From positions 2,119,780-2,183,779 of the forward strand of contig JNVV01000003.1 of NCBI GenBank assembly GCA_000733355.1: a DNA stretch of 64,000 nt. The letters are read 5' to 3'. The DNA is from Falciphora oryzae. Its lineage: Eukaryota; Ascomycota; Sordariomycetes; Magnaporthales; Magnaporthaceae. The notes below the pieces were generated by a model, which saw nothing but the letters and a program-made list of their open reading frames with translations, did not search any database and was not told the DNA's origin. Both the position numbers and the translations under genes were made by a program. Below are positions 33,097 through 43,950 of the stretch, one piece after another. The first letter of the stretch is position 1; each line of letters opens with the position of its first letter.

Positions 33097-34031
33097 CTGG
33101 ATGCTATCATCCTATGGACATGTTCAGGGGCTTTCCAAGACTCTTGTTCCCTTTTCTTTTCTTGGTCTTGCACTGAAACTCGCCGTGGAAAATGGCGGCT
33201 GTGTTATGTGCCACCGGAATTGAGGACCCGGGTATTTGTCAAACAACGATTTACCTGACGCGAGGCCCCGGGACCACCTGCCTGGGGGGACCATCGGATG
33301 GGTGTACTTTTAGAGGAAGGTAGGCTTGATTCGTTTTCCCACCGACATAGTAGCCAACTCGCCATAACGCTATTTGCGCGATAAACACAGTCGCCGAGCC
33401 TTGTGGATGTGCACGCTTCATTCACGCAGAGCCCGATGGATTGGCATTGGACCTGACCAGCGTAGTCGAATGCTCCGATACTCACAGCAACAGCCGTGAA
33501 ACTCTGGGGAAACCCAGTCGGGTCCCCTGTAAACAATCACCAGGGTGACAGATCGGGCGCGGACCGCCGAATTGAGCCCTGGAAACCGTTGCAACGCCCC
33601 CCCTGCCGTTGACCCCCGCCGTGCTGCCAAATTCCCCGCAGGCTCAAATTGCAGCTCCCCGCGCAGCGCTCAGCTGTGTCGCCGCCAAGTAAGGGCATCG
33701 TGTGGGCGGCGCAGGAGCATCGAGGTCGAACCTGCTTCCTGCCACGGCACCCTTCTTGCGAGCCTAGCCTTCAATTAACAGCTTCACCTCATCGGCTGGA
33801 CTCGTGGCCGTGTCGATCCGTCAGAGGTTTCCGGCGCACCGCAAACACCGTGCCACCTCAATTGCGGCCTGTTTGCTCCCTACTGCGTTTTGTATACACA
33901 TCATGATCACGCTTTGAGGTCTCCTCTAATTTGTTCTTTTTACTCGTCCTTTGCGGTTTGCTCGACGGTTGCCTGCCCCGGACTTTGCCAGCTAGGACCG
34001 ACCGACGGATCTCGCCCCCGCGCCGTCAGCC
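33097..34031. other. Intergenic, no gene recognised
   Basis: Between POL32 and the GH125 gene, both plus strand. The last 130 bases before 34032 lack in-frame upstream coding features. No repeats seen. Confidence 0.45.
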
Positions 34032-35976
34032 ATGCCTCCAAGATCGATTCTCCTTTTGGGGGCTTCGGCGGCCCTGCTACCGCTTGTTGGAGCCTCGCAA
34101 TATGCTCAGCAGGAGCCCATGGGCGCGTTCGACAAGGAGGCTTGCCCAGACTACAGAACATATTCAACATACAGGCAGTGAGTTCTGGCGCCTGCCGTTC
34201 CGGTGTCATATCTTCACCTTTGCGCCGCCAGTCATCTGATGTCTCCCTCGTCCGCCATCGCAGCAAACCCTTCAGCACCGGGCCCCTCGAGCTCCCCTAC
34301 CAGCGGCCCGACCCGCGTTGCCGCACATTCCGGTCGGACGCGATCGAGCAGGTCATCGAGGACGTGACGTCGCGCATGAAGGACCCGGACCTGGCCCGCC
34401 TGTTCGAGAACGCCTTTCCCTCGACGACCGACACCACGGTCAAGTTCCACACCGACGGCAAGACGAAGCAGGTAACATACGATGACGGCACTAAGAAGCT
34501 GTATGGTAGCCGCGGCTCGAACCAGGAGAACGCGTGGGAGGGCCCGCAGTCCTTCATAATCACGGGTGACATCGTGGCAGAGTGGCTGCGCGACAGCACA
34601 AACCAGCTGTCTCCCTACCAGCCCCTCGCCCGCAAGGATCCGGCCCTGCGCACGTTGATCCTGGGCGCCATCAACACGCAGGCCGAGTATGTCATCGAAA
34701 GCCCCTACTGCAATGCCTTCCAGCCGCCCCCTATCGCTACCGAGCTCTCGCGGAGCTACAACGGACAGGACGACACGGTACATCCTGCCTACGATCCGGA
34801 TTTTGTGTTTGAGTGCAAGTACGAGCTCGACAGTCTTGCCCATTTCCTCGCCCTCGGCAACGAATTCTTCGAGGCCACAGGATCGACTGCATTCGTCAAC
34901 ACCCGTTGGTTGCTTGCTGTCGAGACGCTCCTGCGCGTGCTCGAGCAGCAGTCCATGGGCACGTTTGACAAGAACGGCCGCTACCGCCACACCGAGTACA
35001 CGTTCCAGCGCCGCACGAACACGGGCACCGAGACGCTCAACTTGGGAGGTGTGGGCAACCCGCTCCGTAACGGCACCGGCCTCGTGCGCTCCGCCTTCCG
35101 CCCCAGTGACGACGCCACCATCCTCGGCTTCTTCATCCCCGCCAACGCCATGATGGCGGTCGAGCTACGCCGGACCGCAGCCATGCTCAAGGCTGATGGC
35201 GCGCGCCAGGAGTCGCTGGTAAAGGAGATGGAGCGCTGGAGCAAGACCATCACCGACGGCATCTGGGAGTACGGAGTCGTCAAGCACCGTGACTTTGGCG
35301 ATGTGTTTGCGTACGAGGTCGACGGCTACGGCTCCACCATCATGATGGACGACGCCAACTACCCGTCGCTCCTGGCCCTGCCGCTCATGGGCTTCGTCCC
35401 CCGCGACGACGAGACGTACCAGAACACGCGCAAGATGATTCTTTCAAAGAACTCGAACCCGTATTACCTGAAAGGAAGGGACTTTCGGGGTATTGGAGGT
35501 GGGCTTTCCCATTGCACCAATTCGTTTCTGGAGACTCACAGTCTCGTTGCATGTCTTGCTATGGAACTGACCGGTTTCCCTCGTTCTCAAGGCCCGCATA
35601 TCGGATTCATGAATGCCTGGCCAATGAGTCTCCTGAATCAGGCGCGAACGTCGGAGGACGACGCGGAAATTGAGGAGTGCCTCGATTATGTCCTGAAGTC
35701 GGCAAAACTCGGCCTTGTGCATGAGAGTATAGACGTAAACTTTATAACTTCCTATACCAGGAGTTGGTTTGCATGTAAGGAGACAAATTGCCATCTTCCC
35801 ATTTTCCTCGATGGGGGTTTCTCTGTATCCCAGGATCAAAACAAGGGTTCATAAAGTACTAACCCGAGAACCAACTGATAGGGGCAAACGGGGTCTTCGC
35901 CGCGACCATCTTGGATTTGGCCAAGCGGAAGCCACATCTGATCTTCAAGGCGCCTGCGAGACCTTACGAGATTTGA
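34032..35976 (+). CDS. GH125 family exo-alpha-1,6-mannosidase, secreted
   Basis: Exons 34032-34177, 34264-35498, 35592-35774 and 35882-35976 join in phase, giving 552 residues. Residues 1-21 form a signal peptide (MPPRSILLLGASAALLPLVG). The catalytic domain carries the GH125 (formerly DUF1237) blocks: RPDPRCRTF, GDIVAEWLRDSTNQLSPY around the general acid region, HPAYDPDFVFECKYELDSL, FRPSDDATILGFFIPANAMM, FAYEVDGYGSTIMMDDANYP and GPHIGFMNAWPMSL, ending SWFAWANGVFAATILDLAKR. Family members are metal-independent enzymes that remove terminal alpha-1,6-mannose from N-glycans and mannoproteins. Secretion suggests work on wall or extracellular mannans. Intron 2 is 93 bp with no in-frame stop, so reading through it would add 31 residues inside the domain. 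Confidence 0.93.
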
Positions 35977-36709
35977 GTAACGTTCATGGTTTGTTCGACG
36001 CCGATAGACATTGTGAGGACATCGGGACGACTTTCTCGGCAGACATCCATGGGTCGTTTTTATGTGCCAGCAACTTATGCTACCGTCCGGAAATCGGGCT
36101 GAAATCTGTACTATGGAGGCTTGGAAAGACGGGACGCGCCGTCACCGGTGGCGGCGGCACAGGCGTGGCGTTTGGCGTCGTGAAGAATACCTCAGAGGGG
36201 TTCTTATGTTGTATGATTGGCTGGGCCCCCATGCGGAATGGTTATTCTTAGCCCAATTGTCTTCTTTTTTTTTATTCAACGGTGTCCAAAGTCGAGACCA
36301 ATGTAAGACGGATGTCTTGGTCATAGAATAATGCTTACATGAAGGCTGGGCTTGCCTTTTTACGACAGCTAAAACATCGAGTGAGAGTCGCTGGAAATGA
36401 CGTGAACAAGCCCCGCTACATGACACTCCGAACTCGGCATTTTTAACAGGGCCGAAGCTCGACTTGGCTGCTATTCTGCGCGTTATTCCGGAGTGCCAAT
36501 GCCAAACAACGCAACTGACAACCATCTGGGCTTACAAAATCTACCTCTTTCTAACATTGGAGAGGTTGATGTACCTGCAAGCTGTCATTAGAATACCCAG
36601 CGGCCGCCCTTGCTTTCTCCAGATCACATCACGCGGCGACACGCTCCTCACCTCGAATCGTCATCGTCCCGGCTTTTCCTTTGTGCTCCCAGGCCCCATC
36701 ATCAGGACG
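35977..36709. other. Intergenic, no gene recognised
   Basis: Between the GH125 gene and the aminotransferase, both plus strand. An open frame in phase with the aminotransferase extends back to about 36464, including an ATG at 36569, so an alternative longer N-terminus is possible. Confidence 0.45.
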
Positions 36710-38402
36710 ATGGCAGCGACGACGTCGGTACCGCCAGCCCCGGCAGCCGCGGCGGCGGAGGGGCCGCTCATCAACCTGATCAGGGGCTGGCCGGCGCCGC
36801 GCCAGCTGCCCGCGGACCTCCTCAAGGCAGCCGCGGACCGGGCGCTGGCCGACCCGGCCGTCTTCGTCCCGGGCCTGCAGTACGCGCCGGACCCGGGCTT
36901 CCAGCCGCTGCGCGAGGAGCTGGCGGCGTTTTTGAGCGCCTACTACTACCCAGGAGGCGAGTTCGCCCCGGATCCGGCCCGCATCTGCATCTCGGGCGGC
37001 GCGAGCCAGAACCTGGCCTGCATCCTGGGCTCCTACACGGACCCGGGGTTCACGAGGGCCGTGTGGGCGGTCGCGCCCTGCTATCACCTGTCGAACCCCA
37101 TCTTTGAGGACGCCGGGTTCAAGGGCCGGCTCAGGGCCGTGCCTGAGGATGACGAAGGGATCGACTTGGAGTGGCTCGAGAGGGGGCTCAAGTCGTTTGA
37201 GTCGAGCGAGCCGGCGGAGCCTGTGAGTTACCTGGCGGCACCTAGGCAGGTAGGTAGCTCACCTGCAGTGACTGACCCAAGAGAGGCGTACCCATCTACA
37301 TGATCAGGTTTTCAAAAGCCTGCTTCCCCAGAGGAAGGCCTATCGTCACATCATTTATGCAGTCCCTACCAGCGCCAACCCCTCCGGCAAATCCATGAGC
37401 CTGCGCCGGCGCCAGGGCCTGATCCGCCTGGCCCGCGAGCACGACGCCCTGGTAGTCTGCGACGACGTCTACGACTTCCTCCAGTGGCCCGTCGTCTCCC
37501 CCAAAACCACCGCCGGCGCCCACCAGAGAATCGATAGCAGCAACAGCAGCAGCCCGGAGTCGCTCCTCCTGCCGCGCGAACGGCCGCTGCCGCGCCTGGT
37601 CGACGTCGACCGCGCGCTGAGGGCCGAGCTGGGGCCGAGTCGGCACGACGCGGCCGGGTTCGGCCACGCCGTCAGCAATGGCTCCTTCAGCAAGATGATC
37701 GCGCCGGGCGTCCGCACCGGTTGGGCCGAGGGCACACCTGCCTTTATTACCGGGCTAGCGCACACGGGGGCCAACAGGAGCGGCGGTGCGGCGAGCCAGC
37801 TTGCTGCGGTGATGATCGTGAGTTTGTTTTACTTTTCAATCCCCCCTTTCTGGTCCAATACAGGCCCCCTACCTGGTGTTGGGGTGTGAAAAGCCTTGCA
37901 TGCTGACCGTCGACCTGGACAACCCCAACAGTGGGACATGATCCGCACCGGCGCCCTGGCCGCTCACGTCGACGGCGTCGTGCGCCCGGACCTGCAGCGG
38001 CGGCACGGCGTGCTCCTTGACGCGATGCGGACGAGCCTCGGCCCGCTCGGCGTCCGCTTCGAGGAGCCGCGGTCCACGTACGGCGGATACTTTGTATGGC
38101 TGACCCTCCCCGAGCACGTCTCCGCACCGATCGTGGCCAGGCGGGCGCTCAAGGACGAGAACCTGGTGGTGGCCGCGGGCGACATGTTCCAGGTCAAGGG
38201 CGACGACGGCAGCGGCCAGGGCGGGGACGGCGCCGCCAAGGTCCGGTTCCCGCGCAACCTCAGGCTGTGCTACTCGTGGGAGGACGAGGAGCGCATAGTC
38301 GAGGGCGTCGAGAGGCTGGCGAGGGTCCTACAGGGGCTGCGGGATCGGCCGGCAACAAAGGAGGAGGCAGAAGAGGTGCAGCAGGCCTTTGGATTTGTAT
38401 AG
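36710..38402 (+). CDS. Class I/II PLP-dependent aminotransferase
   Basis: Exons 36710-37222, 37308-37817 and 37932-38402, all phase 0, give 497 residues starting MAATTSVPPAPAAAAAEGP. Fold-type I features: LIRGWPAPRQLPADLL near the N-terminus; ISGGASQNLACILGSY for the PLP phosphate region; AVPTSANPSGKSMS with the conserved Asn; VVCDDVYDFLQWP with the Asp and Tyr contacting PLP; SNGSFSKMIAPGVRTGW with the Schiff-base Lys; and LRLCYSWEDEERI with the carboxylate-binding Arg. The pattern resembles the Aro8/2-aminoadipate or valine-pyruvate group, but the substrate cannot be set from sequence. A Ser-rich insert (HQRIDSSNSSSPES) and a Gly/Asp insert (KGDDGSGQGGDGA) are lineage additions. An upstream in-frame ATG at 36569 could add a mitochondrial-like leader. 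Confidence 0.88.
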
Positions 38403-38608
38403 AAGACAGATTTGATAAAATAGGGTATCTATGAGTTTTGCGCCCTCACAACAACTGTCTGTGTGATTCGAAAGTGAATGGGGTGAATATATACAACTTG
38501 AAGTGTCGGGTTACAAGCGAGCCGGCACAGCCCTTCGCAGCACCCTTATAGATCTCTTACACATCTTAAGGAGCCCAGAGTAGCCGAATTTCCGTACACA
38601 CTCCTGGC

Positions 38609-40210
38609 TTACCAACCCCAGGTCCGCGAAGCCGCCGTAAAGACAGGCGGCTTCCACTGGATGCGGTTAGGGTCGATGATCCTCTTCTTCTTGGTCTTTG
38701 ACTTCTCGCGCATCTCGAGCAGCTTCTCGGGCACGACAATCTTGTGCTCGCCCTTGTGATAAGCCTGCATGCGCAAAGCTTGAAGTGTGTGCTCGACGTC
38801 CTGGGTGGTCATGGCCAGCTGCGCGGCGATGGACTCGATGCTGCAGCGCTCGTCGCGCTCGTGGTAGCTGATCAGCAGGTCCATGATCATCTCGGACCAG
38901 TACTGACGGTAACTCAGCAGGCCCAGATCCGACAGCGGCTTCTCGGGCGAGCCCAGCTTGCCCTCAATCTTGGAGAGCTCGTACGAGAACTGGATCAGCA
39001 GGCGGCCGAAGCCCTTGCGCTGGTACTGGGGCAGGGTCAGGATACAGGCTACGTTGTAGCCGTCGGCGCTCTCCTTCTCCTTGGAGAAATAGCCGACCAG
39101 GTGGTCTCCCTTTTCGTCCTTGGTCGTCATGACGTAGAAGAGGAAAGGGTCGACGTCGTAGTAGAGCGTCTTGTGATCGAGGAACATCTTGGACAGCAGG
39201 CACAGGTTGCGGCACCACGTGCGCTGGCGGCGCCCGTCGATCTCGAAGAAGGACACGTGCTCGTCGCGGTAGATCTCGTTGCCCGGCGGGTGCTGCAGCG
39301 TGCACTTGCGGCGGTGGCGCGCGAACGACTTCGGGTCGCCGTAGTAGCACAGGCAGAACTCGCAGATGAAGATGACGTCCTCCATCGAGAAGGCCTCGGG
39401 GTAAGGCGAGAAGTACCAGGGGTACAGGTCGAACTTGCCGAACTGAATCTTGGAGATGTTGCGGATGCGCGAGACCTCGGTCGGGTTCTGCGTCATGGAC
39501 CCGGACGTGCGCAGCTTCTCGATCTCCTCCTCGCGGCTGAAGGACGGGTGGTCGTCCTTGTTCGCCCCGTCGCCCGCCTTGTCGTCGTCGCCGACAGCGG
39601 TCGTGTCCATGTCATCGCTGGCGCCGCCGGGCGTGACGACAGCCACGGCCGCCGACGCGGGCTGGCCGGCAGGGATCAGCCTGTCATCGCCGCCCTCGTC
39701 CCCCGGCGTGGCGGTCAGGGGGGTCTCAGCCAGCGGAGTCTTCAGCTGGCTCTGGGACTCGACAAACTCGGACCAGGGGTGGGCGGTGGTGGGCGTGCCG
39801 GCCTCTGACACGACCGACTGCTCGCGCTTGCCAATGGGCCGCTTCTGGCCACGCTTGGGCGGCTGGTTCTTCTTAGAGGTCTGGCCGGACGAGGCGCCCT
39901 TCTTGGAGGCCTTGCCGTCCTTGGGTTTGTCCTTGTCCGGGTTGGGCCACTCGACATCGCGGCTTAGGTCGATGCGGGCGAGCGGGACCCACTCGTCCAG
40001 CCGCTTGTTGAAGTTGTCGAAGTTGCAGTAGAACTGCCGCCCGCTCTTGGTCTCCTTGATGCTCAGGATCTCTGCCCGCCGCGGCTCGCCCTCCTTCTCC
40101 ACCCACGCGATGCACCCAACCAGCAGCGTGTCCGCTGTCGCCCGCCCCTTCTGTCGCGGCTCGCTCGAGCCCACCGCCACGCCGTCCCCGTTTGTCGCGT
40201 GCGGGCTCAT
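38609..40210 (-). CDS. ESA1: MYST histone acetyltransferase ESA1 (NuA4 catalytic subunit)
   Basis: An uninterrupted frame of 533 residues beginning MSPHATNGDGVAVGSSEPRQ; the first in-frame ATG is at 40210. Domains in order: a chromo-barrel at about 28-85 (VGCIAWVEKEGEPRRAEILS...FNKRLDEWVPLARID); a basic/Pro-rich linker; a C2HC zinc finger at about 280-300 (CEFCLCYYGDPKSFARHRRKC, given here as its key Cys/His frame only); then the acetyltransferase core. The core contains NVACILTLPQYQRKGFGRLL, which carries the active-site Cys and the acetyl-CoA loop QxxGxG, and GSPEKPLSDLGLLSYRQYW, which carries the catalytic Glu. Esa1 acetylates H4 and H2A tails and is essential in yeast. It shares a 614 bp divergent region with REX4. 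Confidence 0.94.
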   Translation of the reverse strand: MSPHATNGDGVAVGSSEPRQKGRATADTLLVGCIAWVEKEGEPRRAEILSIKETKSGRQFYCNFDNFNKRLDEWVPLARIDLSRDVEWPNPDKDKPKDGKASKKGASSGQTSKKNQPPKRGQKRPIGKREQSVVSEAGTPTTAHPWSEFVESQSQLKTPLAETPLTATPGDEGGDDRLIPAGQPASAAVAVVTPGGASDDMDTTAVGDDDKAGDGANKDDHPSFSREEEIEKLRTSGSMTQNPTEVSRIRNISKIQFGKFDLYPWYFSPYPEAFSMEDVIFICEFCLCYYGDPKSFARHRRKCTLQHPPGNEIYRDEHVSFFEIDGRRQRTWCRNLCLLSKMFLDHKTLYYDVDPFLFYVMTTKDEKGDHLVGYFSKEKESADGYNVACILTLPQYQRKGFGRLLIQFSYELSKIEGKLGSPEKPLSDLGLLSYRQYWSEMIMDLLISYHERDERCSIESIAAQLAMTTQDVEHTLQALRMQAYHKGEHKIVVPEKLLEMREKSKTKKKRIIDPNRIQWKPPVFTAASRTWGW

Positions 40211-40824
40211 TATGGGCTGTAACAATTCCCCCCGGCCAGCGCTTGATGAAAAACCGCTTGGAATCGATGCAGGGTCCCTGGCTGGCGGTGTTTTGACGGA
40301 TGGATTTTGCGAGTTGGTGTTGTCGCAAAGACTCGATGTTAATGGATGCGACCGACAAATTCACCGTCGCGTCCAGCGGGTTGCGCCTTCTTGTTCTGGA
40401 AAATTCAGCGGGGCGAGTCACTGGTTCCGAGGCTCATTTTGCCCCCAGGATGCCTGAGCTGCCACTGGGTTCTAGCGACAGGGCTGATTAGTCGCCTGAC
40501 TCCATTGAGCTGAGACGACTAGCACGCCCACCCCAGCCGCCTGGTATCGATCAATTGGACTACCTACCGCTTCCCGGCATCAAATTCTTCAAATACTCCA
40601 TTGGAGTCTCCAAGAACATCAGGAAGATGAAAAAAAATCAAGATGGCGTCTAAAATCCTGCGGATAAGGTGACAACCGGATGCATGACTTTGCATCTTAA
40701 ATACTGTGCTAAATAGGTATTTTTTTTTATGAGTCTGCTGCACCCACTTGCTCGCATAGCGCCGAGGCTTGTCGAACCCGACCGGCGAGCGACTGAGGCT
40801 CGGATCAATCCAACAAACACCATC
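40211..40824. promoter_or_regulatory. Divergent region between ESA1 and REX4
   Basis: 614 bp between the two start codons. An A/T-rich stretch with a T9 run lies just before 40730, close to REX4. No TATA box recognised. Confidence 0.4.
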
Positions 40825-41877
40825 ATGGCGCCTGAGTTATCCGCAAACTGGAAGAAACTCCAAGAAAAACTGAAGAAAGAGTCCACGTCCGCCAAGTCGA
40901 GGGTCAAGAGGAAGGCCGCAGACTCATCGGCATCATCAGCCAAAGAGTCGCTACCCAAGAAGAAACAAAAAGCCCTCCCGCCGCCTGGCGCAAAGAGGCC
41001 GCCACCCAAAGCGGCCACCAGACAAACGGCCCCGTCTTCCTCAGGCAGCAAAACGTCCAACAAGGCCGGCGCCAGCAGCGGGATGGGCGTGACCCAGAGC
41101 TCCCGCGTCACTCACGCCGCGCCCACCAGCATCACGCCGTCTCTCGCTCTCTGGGCTGAGGACAAAGACATTTCGGCCGAGGCCGTCGCCGAGGCGTACG
41201 GCCTGGGCCTCAAAGGCGACTCGGCGCTCCGAGACGCGGTGTCACGGCCTAACGAAGGCCTCGCCCCGGACTTCAAAGAGCCCAAACAGCGGCTAGGCAA
41301 GTACGTCGGCATCGACTGCGAGATGGTCGGCGTCGCTGACGGCGGCCGTAAGTCGTCCCTAGCGCGTGTCACCCTCGTCGACTTCCACGGCACCCAGGTC
41401 TACGATTCGCTGGTCCTCCAGCGCCAGCGCGTCACCGACTGGCGCACCCACGTGAGCGGTGTCGGTCCGCGCGACATGGCTGTTGCGAGGCCCTTTTACG
41501 AGGTCCAGGCCCAGGTCGCGAGCCTGCTGGCGGGGAGGATCATCGTCGGCCACGATGTCAAGCACGACCTTGCCGTCCTAGAGCTGGACCATCCATACCG
41601 TGCCATCAGGGACACGGCCAAGTATTCGGGCTTCAAAAAGTACGGCCATGGGCCCAAGCCGGCGTTGCGCGTGCTGGCGCGGGAGATTCTGGGTCTTGAG
41701 ATACAAGACGGAACGCACTCAAGCATAGAGGACGCACGTGTTGCTATGCTGCTGTTCAGGCGGCACAAGCCGCTGTTTGACGTCGAGTGTATGAACAAAT
41801 TTCCTGAGCCCGGTTCGCAGCCCTCAAAAAAGGGCGCGTCTGCAAAGAAGAAGGCCAAGAAAAAGAAGAAGAATTGA
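40825..41877 (+). CDS. REX4: RNA exonuclease 4 (REX4), DEDDh 3'-5' exonuclease
   Basis: A single exon of 350 residues starting MAPELSANWKKLQEKLKKES. The N-terminal 120 residues are Lys/Ser/Pro-rich with nuclear/nucleolar signals (KSRVKRK, PKKKQKALPPP). The exonuclease domain shows every DEDDh motif: Exo I YVGIDCEMVG (Asp and Glu), Exo II IIVGHDVKHDLAVLELDHP (Asp), and Exo III HSSIEDARVAMLLFRRHKP (His and Asp). The C-terminus is a poly-Lys tail (KKKAKKKKKN). Rex4 acts in pre-rRNA processing at ITS1 in the nucleolus. The open frame extends about 30 codons upstream, but the ATG at 40825 has the better context and matches the family N-terminus. Confidence 0.93.
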   Translation: MAPELSANWKKLQEKLKKESTSAKSRVKRKAADSSASSAKESLPKKKQKALPPPGAKRPPPKAATRQTAPSSSGSKTSNKAGASSGMGVTQSSRVTHAAPTSITPSLALWAEDKDISAEAVAEAYGLGLKGDSALRDAVSRPNEGLAPDFKEPKQRLGKYVGIDCEMVGVADGGRKSSLARVTLVDFHGTQVYDSLVLQRQRVTDWRTHVSGVGPRDMAVARPFYEVQAQVASLLAGRIIVGHDVKHDLAVLELDHPYRAIRDTAKYSGFKKYGHGPKPALRVLAREILGLEIQDGTHSSIEDARVAMLLFRRHKPLFDVECMNKFPEPGSQPSKKGASAKKKAKKKKKN

Positions 41878-42314
41878 TCCATCTTGGTGGACTCAAGTCA
41901 AGCGCCTTCGAGAAATAACATCCCAGATATTATGTAACCAGGGAGGCGAGAGTTTCTCTCTAGTAGGGTCCGCGCGTGTTGAAGGTACCATGGAAGACCT
42001 ATGGTTTCTCGCCGGCCATAAATATTCGGTAGCTACTCTTGGACTACCTATTACGGAGGGTTGAAGAGACTTGTTCTATCAAGAGAGGAAGAGAGAATCA
42101 AATGACATCCGACGAAGTTACCCGCGGTAGGGCTCCCTTCCGCTGCTCTCTTTGAGATCTGCCTGGCTTCATTATCAGTGTCTGACGCAGTGGAAAAAAT
42201 AGAAAATAAAAAACTAAACAGAAACAGCAGAGTGTCACTAGTCGCCTCCCTCTAAGGTATTTACAAATCTAACGCTCCCCAGTCGCAAAGCAGGCGACCG
42301 CCCAGCCGCAGTTC
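41878..42314. other. Convergent 3' flanks of REX4 and the CFA synthase
   Basis: 437 bp with no gene recognised. It contains AT-rich, A-rich segments (about 42190-42225) suitable for 3' processing. Confidence 0.45.
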
Positions 42315-43950
42315 TCATAACGGAATTCCCTCCATCAGCTCCATGGCACCTTCTCGTCCGACAGTTATTATCGCATCCCCCAGCGTCTTGGTGAGAAATC
42401 CGGCCTCGCAGTACGTGAAATAATACTAGGCCGAAATGTTAACTTATTTGATGAAGCAATGGGCTTCAGTCGCCGGAGGGAAGACAGGGATGTTTTCTTA
42501 CCTCCCATTTCCTTCTGAAGACGTCGATTTCTTGCTCCGTCATATCGGCGTGCTCTTTCTTCAGCGCCGATATGATCCTGGTGTCAAAGTTGCCAAGAAA
42601 ACTTTCTTTCCACAGACGGAGCGTCTTGGTGTAGTGTCCACCAATATTCTCGACGCGCTCCACTATGAGCGTCCCCTGAGACTCCTTGTTGATGTGGTTG
42701 AGAAGCTGTGTCGTCGAGGGAAGGTAGCCTCCGGGGAAAATATACTTGTTTATAAAGCTGGCCAGGTTCCGTCAGTTTCTTGTGTTCCACACGTCCAATC
42801 TCAAGGAGCCACGCAACACGAGCTCAGAGACTTACTCTTCTCTCTTTGAATAAGCCTCATGTCGTCCCTCAGGCATGGTTATGGCTTGGAACACGGCAAT
42901 CCCGCCGTCTTGTTTGAGGAGCCGATTAATGCAAGCGAAATACGTGCTCAGGAACTCCTCGCCGACAGCCTCGATCATCTCAATGGAGACTATCTTGTCG
43001 AATCTCTGCTCAGGTACCGGCAGCTCCCGGTAGTCCATTAGCAGCACCTGAATACGATCCGAGAGTCCCGCGGCCGAGATCCTCTCCTCGGCCAGCGCCT
43101 TTTGCTCTCGAGAGAGCGTGAGACTGGTGATCCTACACCCTGTCGTCCTGACGGCCTCGATGGCAAACGAGCCCCAGCCGGTGCCAATCTCGAGCACGTG
43201 GTCCGTCAGTTTTATCCGCGCACCATCGATGAACCGGTGGAGCTTGGTCATCTGCGCCTCCTCGAGCGACTCCTCGCGCTCCTCTGCCGCCGTTCCGCTG
43301 CCACTGACCGCTTTCCAAATGGGACACGAGTAGGTCATGTCCGGCGACAGGAAGGCGGCAAACATATCATTGCTAATGTCATAATGCGCCGAGATGTTCA
43401 GCAGAGAGTTTCCAAGTGCGTTTGTCGTCCTTGCTAGGCTGGTGACGGCGCTAGATATCGACGAGAAGCGTGTGGTGCCGTTCCCCAGCTTGTCGCGGTT
43501 GATGATGAAGAGCTGGAAGAAGGCAGTCAAATCGGCGCACTCGAAATCCCCGAGCATATAGGATTCTGCGAAGCCCATGTCGGCGAAGAGGAGAAGCCGC
43601 ATCCAGAAGGCATCGCGCTTGACCACAAGCTCGACCCATGGGACCTCGGCGCTACTGGCGGATTTGCTTCCGGTCTTGCACCCATTGGTCCGCGGGGCTG
43701 ATCCGTCGTCACTCGGGTCAAGGCTCCGGCTGCCTTCGCTGCTTGGTTTCTGGCCGAAAATAAGGCGACGGCCTGCAGGCTCATCAACAAGCACAAGGTT
43801 TCCGACCTCGATCTGGCGCAAGACGGCCTCGATGGCCGGCTTTGCGACGGCCAGGGCTGGGCCCCAAGTCAAGCCGCCGATGGTCTCACGGGCCGCCTCG
43901 AAGCCTCGTGCCAGGGGCTTCGAAAAGGGTGAGAGGAGGGAGGGCAACAT
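42315..43950 (-). CDS. Cyclopropane-fatty-acyl-phospholipid synthase-like methyltransferase
   Basis: Exons 43950-42836, 42757-42502 and 42425-42315 give 493 residues. The N-terminal 170 residues are the synthase-type lipid-binding region (AFWMRLLLFADMGFAESYML, FFQLFIINRDKLG). The SAM-dependent methyltransferase core carries HYDISNDMFAAFLSPDMTYSC, motif I VLEIGTGWGSFAIEAVRT, SREQKALAEERI, MDYRELPVPEQRFDKIVSIE and then REDFINKYIFPGGYLPS across intron 1. The third exon, YYFTYCEAGFLTKTLGDAII, completes the domain. Bacterial enzymes methylate unsaturated acyl chains in membrane phospholipids; fungal homologues are thought to act on lipids, but products are mostly uncharacterised. Intron donors are GTAAGT and GTAAGA, acceptors CCAG and CTAG. 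The C-terminus after the last exon is short (MELMEGIPL). Confidence 0.92.

Noticed and set aside
33720..33745. GGTTCGACC on the minus strand, a possible tRNA B box
   Set aside because: No A box at the right spacing and no acceptor or anticodon stems.
38744..39808. A 354-codon plus-strand frame across ESA1
   Set aside because: Antisense of a gene with every MYST motif present; Val/Leu/Ala-rich composition is what reverse-strand GC3-rich codons give.
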